A stretch of DNA of 7,041 bases from an uncultured Collinsella sp. (GCA_958447915.1 CAUDCB010000099.1:1-7041); one strand, 5' to 3'; shown: positions 1 to 6,679, counted from the first letter of the stretch. The notes: generated by a model from the letters alone, not told the origin. Program-made: numbers and translations.

Positions 1-2
1 GG

Positions 3-8
3 TATAAC
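3..8 (+). promoter_or_regulatory. Possible -10 element upstream of the first ATPase gene
   Basis: TATAAC at 3-8 matches the sigma-70 type -10 consensus at five of six positions and lies 34 bases before the start codon at 43. A -35 box would fall outside the window, so this cannot be tested here. A TTACC pentamer occurs twice just downstream, at 11-15 and 21-25, one helical turn apart, but it is too short to call an operator. Confidence 0.22.
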
Positions 9-42
9 TATTACCAGGGTTTACCGATCCGAGGAGGCCGAC

Positions 43-1161
43 ATGAATCCAAATCCCTTTAAGCCAACGGCAGGCAAGCGGCCTCCGATGCTCATCGGTC
101 GCGAGTCGGTCGTCGAAGATTTCGAGGAAGGGCTCGATAACGGCGCCGGAGCGCCGGGCAGGCTCATGCTCATTACGGGAAACCGCGGCTGCGGCAAGAC
201 GGTTCTCCTGCGGGAGCTGCAACGTCTAGCCAATGAGCGCGGATGGGCGGTTGTCTCCGATTCTGCTTCGCTTGGCTTGTGCGGTCGCCTGGCCGACGCG
301 CTTCGCTCGAATAAACCCGTTGTGACGTCAATGGAGTTTGGGCCGTCGTTTGGTCGGATGTCGGTCGAGGCGGCTCGGGCAAAGGGTGAGACGCTACGGG
401 GGCTGGTCAACGAACGTCTCAAGAAACTCGGCCCAAGCAAGGGTATTCTGTTTGCGATTGACGAGGCTCAATCTGCGTCTATCGAGGAACTGGCGGCTCT
501 TGCCGTTCTCTATCAGCAGGTGCTCGGAGACCAGGATGCCACGGGCTTGCCCGATAGCGACCAGCGCGGTCTTGCGCTGGTCTTTGCCGGCTTGCCCAGC
601 ATGGTTGACGATCTGCTCGAAGAGCCGAGCGTGACGTTTTTGCGACGTGCCCAGCAGCGTACGTTGGGGACGATTTCTTTGCCCAAGGTGCGCGATTCGT
701 ATATCCAGACGGTCGAGTGTGCCGGTCTTTGCGTTGATGCGGGGACGGCGGACCTTGCAGCGCACAAGAGCATGGGGCATCCCTATATGGTTCAGCTGGT
801 GGGATATTACATGTGGCGGTCTGCTGTCCGGCGTGGCTCGCAAGTCATTGAAAGGCGCGATGTCGAGGATGGCCATGCGGATGCCGTCTCCGAGTTCTAC
901 GAAGCGGTTGACGCGCCTCTGTATTATGGATTGCGCAGTCCGCAACGCCTCTTTATCGAGGCCATGGCTACTGACGAGGGTAAGCCGACGCGCATGGCGG
1001 ATATCATTGAGCGCTGCGATCGCACTCAGAGCTGGGCGAGTAAATATCGCGCAAGCCTGATTCGCGAGCGCGTCATCGAGGCTGCCGGATACGGCCTGGT
1101 CCGGTTTACCGTGCCCATGCTGGGCGAGTACATCCGCGACCGCATTTTATGGCATGAGTAG
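43..1161 (+). CDS. AAA-type ATPase with C-terminal winged helix (Orc1/Cdc6- or STAND-like)
   Basis: A 372-aa P-loop ATPase. The start is ATG 43, with GAGGAGG at 31-37 five bases upstream. The N-terminal NPF-K-P and LIGR blocks (residues 4-20) resemble the entry motif of AAA_16/AAA_22-type ATPases. Walker A is GNRGCGKT at 46-53. Walker B is ILFAIDEAQ at 135-143, with D140 and E141. A sensor-like strand ends in FAGLP (181-185), and FLRRAQQ (199-205) could supply an arginine finger. The C-terminal part, about 312-365, reads as a winged helix-turn-helix. No signal peptide or membrane helix is seen, so it should be cytosolic. The family couples ATP binding to DNA or protein partners; the specific role is unknown. 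It runs directly into the UvrA-like gene, suggesting co-expression, and it is a paralogue of the ATPase at 3710-4810. The fold is clear; the function is not. Confidence 0.88.
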   Translation: MNPNPFKPTAGKRPPMLIGRESVVEDFEEGLDNGAGAPGRLMLITGNRGCGKTVLLRELQRLANERGWAVVSDSASLGLCGRLADALRSNKPVVTSMEFGPSFGRMSVEAARAKGETLRGLVNERLKKLGPSKGILFAIDEAQSASIEELAALAVLYQQVLGDQDATGLPDSDQRGLALVFAGLPSMVDDLLEEPSVTFLRRAQQRTLGTISLPKVRDSYIQTVECAGLCVDAGTADLAAHKSMGHPYMVQLVGYYMWRSAVRRGSQVIERRDVEDGHADAVSEFYEAVDAPLYYGLRSPQRLFIEAMATDEGKPTRMADIIERCDRTQSWASKYRASLIRERVIEAAGYGLVRFTVPMLGEYIRDRILWHE

Positions 1162-3667
1162 GGTGATAAAGGTGACGGAACAGAAGATGAGCCCGCAAGC
1201 TATCGAGGTGCGCGGTGCGCGCGTACACAACCTTAAGGACATCAATATCGATATTCCGCTGGGAAAGCTCGTGGGTATTGCCGGCGTGTCGGGTTCGGGC
1301 AAGAGCTCGCTGGCGCTGGGGGTTCTGTATGCCGAGGGCTCGCGTCGTTATCTGGAGGCGCTCAGCACTTATACCCGCCGTCGGCTAACACAGGCAGAGC
1401 ATGCTCAGGTGGACGAGGTGTTGCACGTGCCGGCGGCACTCGCATTGCATCAGCGTCCTAGTGTGCCAGGCGTGCGCTCGACCTTTGGCACCATGACCGA
1501 GCTCAACAACAGCCTGCGCCTGCTCTTTAGCCGCTGCGCCCATCACGTGTGCCCGCATTGCGGGACGCGTGTGGAGCCGAGCCTTAACGTGGCCGCGGGC
1601 CTATCGCTCACGTGCCCCGCATGCGGCCGCGAGTTCTATGCGCCGGGTGCCGAGGACCTTGCCTTTAACAGTGGCGGCGCGTGCTCTACCTGCGGCGGCA
1701 CCGGCGTCATGCGCGAGGTGGACGAGGCGAGCCTGGTGCCCGACGAGTCAAAGACCATCAACGAGGGCGCGGTGCTTCCCTGGGGCACGCTCATGTGGGA
1801 CCTGATGAAGCAGGTGGCCGGCGAGATGGGCGTGCGTACCGACGTGCCGTTTAACCAGCTCACGCCTGAAGAGCGCGACATCGTGTTCCATGGCCCGGCA
1901 GTTAAGAAGCACATTCTCTACGTTCCCAAAAATGGCGAGGGCGCCACGCCGCTCGACTTTACCTATTACAACGCCGTCTATACCGTCGAGAATGCGCTCG
2001 CCAAGGTTAAGGACGATAAGGGGCTTAAGCGCGTTGCGCGCTTTTTGCGCGAGGGACCGTGCCGCGATTGCGGAGGCACGCGTCTTTCCGAGGCTGCGCG
2101 CCAGCCCCAGGTGCGCGGTATCAATCTGGCGCAGGCGGCGGCCATGACGCTGGGCGAGGCGATTGAGTGGGTGCGCGGAGTGCCCGCATCCTTGCCGACC
2201 GAGATGCAGCCCATGGCGACGGATATCTGCGATTCGTTTTTGAGCACGGCCCGTCGCCTGGTTGATCTGGGTCTCGACTACCTTTCGCTCGACCGCGCCG
2301 GCGCCACGCTTTCCACGGGTGAGCGCCAGCGCGTACAGCTTGCCCGCGTGGTGCGCAACCGATCGACGGGCGTGCTGTATGTGCTGGACGAGCCTTCGAT
2401 CGGCTTGCATCCTGCCAATGTCGACGGCTTGGTGGGCGTAATGCGCGATCTGGTGGATGACGGCAACACCGTGGTTGTTGTCGACCACGATACGCGCGTA
2501 CTAGCGGAAGCCGACTATCTGGTTGAGATGGGCCCCGTTGCCGGAGCAGGCGGCGGTAATGTGATTGCCACTGGCACGGTGGACGAGGTCGAACAATCGC
2601 AGGGCAGCCGCATCGCGCCGTTCTTGCGCTCGGACCCCAAGCGTCTGCGCCCGCAGGTGGCTGACGACGAAATGTTCGACCTAGGCCATATCCGCATGGC
2701 GACCGATGCCATCCATACCGTCAAACCACTCGAAGTCGATATCCCGCGCGGCCACCTTGTCGCGGTGACGGGCGTTTCGGGTTCGGGCAAGACGACGTTG
2801 GTGCTCGAGTCGCTCATCCCGGCGCTTAAGGCGCAGGCGGCCGGCGAGCGCCTGCCAAAACATGTGCGTTGGGTCGATGCCGAAGGCATTGCCCGCGCAA
2901 ACCTGATTGACGCTACGCCCATCGGTGCCAACGTGCGCTCGACGGTGGCAACCTATGCCGACATCCATGATGAGCTACGTCGCGCCTTCGCCCGTACGCC
3001 CGAGGCCAAGGCAGCCGGCTACAAGGCGGGCGCCTTTAGCTACAACACTGGCGCTTTGCGCTGCCCTACGTGCGACGGCACGGGCTCGATATCGCTCGAC
3101 GTGCAGTTTTTGCCCGATGTCGAGATTGTCTGCCCGGCATGTCGCGGCTCACGTTATGCAGACGCGGCTTCGCGTATCCATCGCGAGGGCAAGGACGGGA
3201 GTCTGCTTACGTTGCCGCAGCTCATGGACATGAGTGTGGACGAGGCCCTCGACGCCACAGTGGGACTCAAAAAGGTGCAGGCGCGCTTGCAGACCTTGCA
3301 CGACCTGGGCTTGGGCTATCTCACGCTCGGTGAGCCCACGCCGGCGCTTTCGGGCGGCGAGGCGCAGCGTCTTAAGCTCGCGAGCGAGATGGGCCGCGTG
3401 CAGGATGATGCCGTATTCGTGTTCGACGAGCCCACGATCGGCCTGCATCCGCTCGATGTTCAGGTGTTGTTGAGCGTGTTTGACGGCCTTGTTGCCAAGG
3501 GCGCCACAGTTGTCGTGATTGAGCACGATCTCGACCTTATCCGTAACGCCGATTATGTGATCGACATGGGCCCGGGTGGTGGCGACGCCGGCGGGCAAAT
3601 CGTCTGCGCCGGCACACCGGGCGACATCGCAGCCTGCTCCGTAAGCATCACCGGCCGCTACCTATAA
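1154..3667 (+). CDS. UvrA-like twin ABC ATPase lacking the UvrB-binding domain (UvrA2 type)
   Basis: A UvrA-family protein of 837 aa, against about 940 for housekeeping UvrA. ABC module 1 has Walker A GVSGSGKS (44-51), signature LSTGE (386-390), Walker B VLYVLDEP (407-414) and H445. Module 2 has Walker A GVSGSGKT (540-547), signature LSGGE (732-736), Walker B VFVFDEP (754-760) and H791. Zinc modules are C154/C157/C177/C180 and C637/C640/C660/C663, with extra CxxC pairs at 133/136 and 303/306. Where UvrA carries about 115 residues for UvrB binding, only about 20 residues separate the C133/C136 pair from the zinc module. UvrA proteins scan DNA for damage; UvrA2 forms are linked to damage tolerance or drug self-resistance, so excision with UvrB is doubtful. 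The upstream gene ends inside codon 3 of this reading frame. ATG 1154 has no good ribosome site; GTG 1172 has AGGG at 1160-1163, eight bases ahead, and may be the true start. The family is certain; the role is inferred. Confidence 0.93.
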   Translation: MSRVIKVTEQKMSPQAIEVRGARVHNLKDINIDIPLGKLVGIAGVSGSGKSSLALGVLYAEGSRRYLEALSTYTRRRLTQAEHAQVDEVLHVPAALALHQRPSVPGVRSTFGTMTELNNSLRLLFSRCAHHVCPHCGTRVEPSLNVAAGLSLTCPACGREFYAPGAEDLAFNSGGACSTCGGTGVMREVDEASLVPDESKTINEGAVLPWGTLMWDLMKQVAGEMGVRTDVPFNQLTPEERDIVFHGPAVKKHILYVPKNGEGATPLDFTYYNAVYTVENALAKVKDDKGLKRVARFLREGPCRDCGGTRLSEAARQPQVRGINLAQAAAMTLGEAIEWVRGVPASLPTEMQPMATDICDSFLSTARRLVDLGLDYLSLDRAGATLSTGERQRVQLARVVRNRSTGVLYVLDEPSIGLHPANVDGLVGVMRDLVDDGNTVVVVDHDTRVLAEADYLVEMGPVAGAGGGNVIATGTVDEVEQSQGSRIAPFLRSDPKRLRPQVADDEMFDLGHIRMATDAIHTVKPLEVDIPRGHLVAVTGVSGSGKTTLVLESLIPALKAQAAGERLPKHVRWVDAEGIARANLIDATPIGANVRSTVATYADIHDELRRAFARTPEAKAAGYKAGAFSYNTGALRCPTCDGTGSISLDVQFLPDVEIVCPACRGSRYADAASRIHREGKDGSLLTLPQLMDMSVDEALDATVGLKKVQARLQTLHDLGLGYLTLGEPTPALSGGEAQRLKLASEMGRVQDDAVFVFDEPTIGLHPLDVQVLLSVFDGLVAKGATVVVIEHDLDLIRNADYVIDMGPGGGDAGGQIVCAGTPGDIAACSVSITGRYL

Positions 3668-3671
3668 CCGA

Positions 3672-3702
3672 ATGTGACAAAGGGACGGTCCCTTTGTCAC
3701 AT
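3672..3702. repeat. Perfect 31-base palindrome, REP-like, possible bidirectional terminator
   Basis: Two 15-base arms (3672-3686 and 3688-3702) are perfectly complementary around a single G at 3687. It starts five bases after the UvrA-like stop codon and ends eight bases before the stop of the convergent ATPase gene, so it fills the whole gap. A hairpin can form in either transcript, which suits a shared terminator. However, neither side has a following run of T, so it is not a classical intrinsic terminator. I recall the same core as a dispersed repeat in Collinsella-type genomes; that is recollection and was not checked. Confidence 0.8.
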
Positions 3703-3709
3703 CCGATGC

Positions 3710-4810
3710 CTATTTCACGCATTGAGCTGCGAGATAGTCGCGGAAGAACGGTAATTCAAAAGCGACGATTCCGCGCCCGCGTTCTCCAATGATGCCGGCG
3801 TCTATCATGCGGCGTCGGTAGCGGGAGACCTGCTGCGGCGAACGCTTAAGGCGCTCGACAAGGTCAGCGGTGGTGGACTCTTCCTCGTCATCGAGCATGG
3901 CGATGAGAAATCGCTTGTCCTCTGCAGTGAGTTCCCGATAGGTTGCCGCGAGGATTCGGTCGTCCATCTCGTCGCGCGCGATTTTGATCCCCAGGTCAAA
4001 GTCGCGTGACGAGATTTCCTTCGAATTGCTTGTGAGATCCCAGGCACGGTAGCCTACGAGTTGCAATAGGAAGGGAAAACCAGAGATCGAGCGAACGGCT
4101 CTATCGATTCCCTCAGCATCTGCCAGGCGATCGTTTTCCTGGATTGTGCGAATCAAGGCCTCGCGTACATCGTAGTCGGCGATACGCCCCAGATGATATT
4201 GCTGGGCGCGACGAAGGAACGAGACCGTCTTGTGGTTCAGCAACGTCGAGACGTTGTTAGGAAGTCCCGCCATGAGTAGGGCGACGCGTTTCCCATCGGT
4301 CACAAAGTGCTGATACGTGGCTGCGAGCTGAATCATCTCGTCGAGCGTCGGGTCGACCTCATCAACCGTGACGAGCAGGCCGGTGCCCGTTTCGTTGAGC
4401 TGGTCGATGATGTCGCTCATGCGATAACGCCAAGTCAAGGCATCGTGAACGCGATTGACCTCGATACTGCCGAGCGGCGCGATTCCGAGACCGGTGACTT
4501 CGAAGTTGTTAGACGGGTCGATGAGATGGCCTGCAGCACGTTTTGCCCCGATCTCGATTTCCTCAAGCATTCCCGAGAGCGCGGTCGTCTTTACCGCTAT
4601 CCAGCCGTGGGATTCCGCCCTTGTCGCGAGCGACGACATGAGAGCGGTTTTACCGGTTCCACGCGCGCCTGAGAAGATCGAGGTCAATTCCGGGCGTCTT
4701 CGCTGACTCAAGAAGGCACGGTCCAAATCCCGAATAATCTGTTGTCTGCCAGCGAGATGGGCAGGAACCTCACCAAAGCTAGGGGTAAACGGGTTTTCGA
4801 GGTATTCCAC
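3710..4810 (-). CDS. AAA-type ATPase with C-terminal winged helix, paralogue of the first gene
   Basis: A 366-aa P-loop ATPase. The start is GTG at 4810-4808, not ATG; AAAGGAGG (minus strand, 4823-4816) lies five bases upstream and fixes it. ENPFTP and the LAGR block (5-22) open the protein. Walker A is GARGTGKT (48-55) and Walker B is LLVTVDEVD (145-153, D150 and E151). MAGLP (180-184) and FLRRAQQ (198-204) match the equivalent blocks of the ATPase at 43-1161, as does LQLVGYRAW (249-257) against VQLVGYYMW there. Residues 313-345 form a winged helix-turn-helix, including a TTADLVERL and QQVSRYRRRM pattern. It should be a cytosolic DNA-associated ATPase of unknown role. It converges on the UvrA-like gene across the palindrome and diverges from the serine recombinase. 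The AT-rich leader with repeated motifs suggests regulated transcription. ATPase family membership is secure; function is open. Confidence 0.88.
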   Translation of the reverse strand: MEYLENPFTPSFGEVPAHLAGRQQIIRDLDRAFLSQRRRPELTSIFSGARGTGKTALMSSLATRAESHGWIAVKTTALSGMLEEIEIGAKRAAGHLIDPSNNFEVTGLGIAPLGSIEVNRVHDALTWRYRMSDIIDQLNETGTGLLVTVDEVDPTLDEMIQLAATYQHFVTDGKRVALLMAGLPNNVSTLLNHKTVSFLRRAQQYHLGRIADYDVREALIRTIQENDRLADAEGIDRAVRSISGFPFLLQLVGYRAWDLTSNSKEISSRDFDLGIKIARDEMDDRILAATYRELTAEDKRFLIAMLDDEEESTTADLVERLKRSPQQVSRYRRRMIDAGIIGERGRGIVAFELPFFRDYLAAQCVK

Positions 4811-4831
4811 AATATCCTCCTTTAGCGTCTC

Positions 4832-4886
4832 AGATTAATTTCATTTTATTCTAGTTAATCTCAATTAAAAAAGATTAATTTCATTT
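4832..4886. promoter_or_regulatory. Operator-like direct repeats in the divergent AT-rich spacer
   Basis: A 15-base unit, AGATTAATTTCATTT, occurs at 4832-4846 and again, identical, at 4872-4886. The period is 40 bases, close to four helical turns. Between them, TTAATCT at 4855-4861 is an inverted copy of the AGATTAA core. The block begins nine bases upstream of the GGAGG of the minus-strand ATPase gene, so a bound protein would cover its promoter. The region is strikingly AT-rich compared with the flanking genes. No convincing -35/-10 pair could be fixed for the ATPase gene here. Which protein binds is unknown; the winged-helix ATPase itself or a separate repressor are both possible. Confidence 0.55.
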
Positions 4887-4926
4887 CAAAGTATAAGGTT
4901 GGCGTCGTGCGTTATTGAAGCGGTGC

Positions 4927-4955
4927 TTGAATAGCTTACGTTGGAGCCCGAAAAT
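4927..4955 (+). promoter_or_regulatory. Possible promoter for the serine recombinase gene
   Basis: TTGAAT (4927-4932) and GAAAAT (4950-4955) each match the sigma-70 consensus at four of six positions and are separated by 17 bases. Transcription would start near 4962, leaving a leader of about 85 bases before the start codon at 5048. The match is modest and the -10 overlaps the palindrome at 4949-4973. Confidence 0.3.
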
Positions 4956-4973
4956 GGGTTCAACCCATTTGCG
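4949..4973. repeat. Near-perfect 25-base palindrome upstream of the recombinase
   Basis: AAATGGGTT (4952-4960) and AACCCATTT (4962-4970) are perfect inverted arms around a single C at 4961. Two further pairs outside (4949-4950 with 4972-4973) fit after one mismatch (4951 with 4971). The site covers the predicted -10 and start of transcription, which fits an operator, perhaps for autoregulation by the recombinase. It could instead be a recombination subsite, although serine recombinase crossover sites normally have an even, two-base centre. No T-run follows, so a terminator is unlikely. Confidence 0.5.
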
Positions 4974-5047
4974 AAATTTGCACGCCCTATTGTGAGTGGG
5001 CTCTCAGATGAGCTGAGGCTGCCATCGTGCGGCTGATAGGGGCAATC

Positions 5048-5650
5048 ATGAAAAACAGAATCTATGGGTATGCTCGAGTTTCGTCAGCAGATCAGAACCT
5101 GGATCGCCAACTGGATGCGCTGGAGCGGTTTCCGGTCCAAACGAATTTGATCTATGCTGACAAAGCGAGTGGAAAGGACTTCAGGCGTCCTCAGTACCAG
5201 CGTCTTCTTCGTCGTCTGCGCGAAGGGGACGTTCTGGTGATTAAGAGTATCGATCGATTGGGTCGCGACTACCGTGAAGTTCTCGATGAATGGCGTCGCC
5301 TAACGACGGACAAACGCGTTGCCATCGTGGTGCTCGATATGCCATTGCTTGATACACGCGAACAACCCAATGGAATTACGGGGACTTTTATTGCCGACCT
5401 AGTGCTTCAGGTTTTGAGCTACGTGGCTCAGGTGGAGCGCGAAAACATAAAGCAGCGCCAGGCAGAGGGTATCGCGTCGGCGCGTCTGCGGGGTGTGAGA
5501 TTTGGGAGACCGACGCTCGAACGTCCGGATAGCTACCGCGATGTCATCAAATCATTCGAAGAAGGTGAGGTTACGAGGCAAGAGGCCGCAATGCTTTTGA
5601 ACGTTAGCGCATCGACGTTTGATCGTTGGAGACGGGCGGACACGAACTGA
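5048..5650 (+). CDS. Serine recombinase, resolvase/invertase family
   Basis: A 200-aa small serine recombinase. I chose ATG 5048 because AGGGG at 5038-5042 sits five bases upstream and because the protein then begins MKNRIYGYARVSS, as family members do; the frame is open from GTG 5027, which would add seven residues. The catalytic domain covers about residues 4-140. S12 in YARVS is the expected nucleophile, R10 follows the conserved pattern, and IDRLGRD (68-74) carries R70 and R73. The long helix E from about 115 to 145 (YVAQVERENI) links to a C-terminal helix-turn-helix at 176-196. Such enzymes cut and rejoin DNA at paired sites to resolve cointegrates or invert segments. No transposase or partner genes are seen nearby, so the substrate site is unknown. 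Length and motifs are those of an intact enzyme. Confidence 0.93.
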   Translation: MKNRIYGYARVSSADQNLDRQLDALERFPVQTNLIYADKASGKDFRRPQYQRLLRRLREGDVLVIKSIDRLGRDYREVLDEWRRLTTDKRVAIVVLDMPLLDTREQPNGITGTFIADLVLQVLSYVAQVERENIKQRQAEGIASARLRGVRFGRPTLERPDSYRDVIKSFEEGEVTRQEAAMLLNVSASTFDRWRRADTN

Positions 5651-5675
5651 TATGACCGTTTGCCGTCTGTCCGTC
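5631..5675 (+). terminator. Possible terminator hairpin spanning the recombinase stop codon
   Basis: GACGGGCGGAC (5631-5641) can pair along all 11 positions with GTCTGTCCGTC (5665-5675) in RNA, two of the pairs being G-U. The loop is 23 bases and contains the TGA stop. The following CTCTTTAA is only weakly T-rich. Long loop and weak tail make this a tentative call. Confidence 0.35.
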
Positions 5676-5690
5676 CTCTTTAACTAGACA

Positions 5691-5808
5691 TTTTGACGAG
5701 GGGAGTTTATTACACAGAGCCCACTCCTTCCCTCGATGTTTATCCAGTTCACGCCCTTGAACCAAATAGTGCCACCGCGTTGCCAATTCGTCTGCTTTTT
5801 GACGAGGG
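5691..5808. repeat. 12-base direct repeat upstream of the lipoprotein gene
   Basis: TTTTGACGAGGG occurs at 5691-5702 and again at 5797-5808, 106 bases apart. Each copy contains TTGACG, a good -35 match, but neither has a -10 box at 16-18 bases. A TATATA lies at 5810-5815, directly after the second copy. The reading frame of the lipoprotein is open across this stretch from 5693, but the residues do not look like a protein and the real start is at 5849, so I treat 5651-5848 as noncoding leader. The repeat may mark regulatory sites or a small duplication. Confidence 0.35.
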
Positions 5809-5848
5809 CTATATATCGTGTTTTGTTTTGTATTTTAAGGAGGACGAG

Positions 5849-6661
5849 ATGAAAAGGCGTTATGGGATGGCTGTGGCAATCGCGCTATTTGCGACGGTAT
5901 TTTGTGGGGCGCTTCTTCTAAGCGGTTGTTCGCAGGCTGAGAAGAAAAAAGATGAGCCTGATTATGCCGACGATCGTGCAATGGCCGTGATTGCTCAAGG
6001 TTATCAAAAGCGGTCGGATTATCTTGAATCGCTTGGAGAGGATGCTGATCTGGGCTCGAATAAAGTGCGAAAAGAGGCAATTCAAACCGAGATTGATAAC
6101 GACAAAGAACTTAAAAAGGCGTTGTTTAAAGATACTAAGATGCAAGAAGACGTCATCGCCTATCTCAACCTGCTTGATAATCAGCTTGATGTCGTCAGGA
6201 AATATGCGGCATCGGATTCCAAGTACTACGACGAATGGGAAAAGGCCTATGACGCACGATCTGCGCAGCTTAAGAAGCTGGTTGATCGGTATGACTTGAC
6301 AGTCGATGACGAGTATCGAGATGCGTTTGATGAGCTGATCAAGAACGGTAGGACCGTGGAGGAGAAGACGCATAACGATGAGGTTATCAACGGTCTGCTC
6401 TCATCGGCGAACTTTGAGAAAACCGATGATGGCTACGGTCTCTATACATACACTGCAATCGTTGAAAACACTTCTGATATATCGTTCGAAAACGTTTTTC
6501 TAAATGTTGTTCTTTACGATGCGGATGGCGTGAGGGCGGAAGAATGCTACGCAGATACATCTGCTTGGGCGCCTGGCGAGAAGGTGAAGTTTGAAGTAAT
6601 GAGCGAGGTTGACGCTTCGAGGGTTGCGCCGACAGTGTCGAGTTACAGCGTCAAGGAATAG
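5849..6661 (+). CDS. Lipoprotein with C-terminal FxLYD-type domain
   Basis: A predicted 270-aa lipoprotein. ATG 5849 is chosen because AAGGAGG (5837-5843) is five bases upstream and because a complete lipoprotein signal peptide begins there: positive MKRR, hydrophobic residues 7-24, and the lipobox L24-S25-G26-C27. Cleavage before C27 would anchor it to the outer face of the cytoplasmic membrane. Residues 28-180 are charged and mostly helical in appearance, rich in Lys, Asp and Glu. From about 188 to 255, the pattern GLYTYTAIVENTSD, VVLYDADG and WAPGEKVKFE matches FxLYD-like beta-sandwich domains, found in secreted or surface proteins of Gram-positives. No enzyme motif is visible and no function is known. 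Codon use is more AT-rich than in the UvrA-like gene. A terminator follows, so it is probably a single-gene unit. Confidence 0.85.
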   Translation: MKRRYGMAVAIALFATVFCGALLLSGCSQAEKKKDEPDYADDRAMAVIAQGYQKRSDYLESLGEDADLGSNKVRKEAIQTEIDNDKELKKALFKDTKMQEDVIAYLNLLDNQLDVVRKYAASDSKYYDEWEKAYDARSAQLKKLVDRYDLTVDDEYRDAFDELIKNGRTVEEKTHNDEVINGLLSSANFEKTDDGYGLYTYTAIVENTSDISFENVFLNVVLYDADGVRAEECYADTSAWAPGEKVKFEVMSEVDASRVAPTVSSYSVKE

Positions 6662-6679
6662 CTTGCGGAAATTGGAAAG

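Noticed and set aside
394..945. Open frame of 183 codons on the minus strand inside the first ATPase gene
   Set aside because: It lies opposite the Walker B to FLRRAQQ region of a real ATPase, and its composition is that of a shadow frame.
1748..2488. Long open frame of 246 codons on the minus strand inside the UvrA-like gene
   Set aside because: It is antisense to a strongly conserved ABC ATPase region, has no ribosome site and no recognisable motif. High GC removes stop codons from the opposite strand.
5003..5017. CTCAG / CTGAG hairpin in the recombinase leader
   Set aside because: Five-base arms only; expected by chance in a leader of this length.
5693..5848. In-frame N-terminal extension of the lipoprotein from TTG 5693
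   Set aside because: The strong AAGGAGG at 5837-5843 and the complete lipoprotein signal from 5849 mark the true start; an extension would bury the signal peptide.
5918..6373. Minus-strand frame of 151 codons opposite the lipoprotein
   Set aside because: It is antisense to a gene with a clear signal peptide and domain, and has no ribosome site or recognisable domain of its own.
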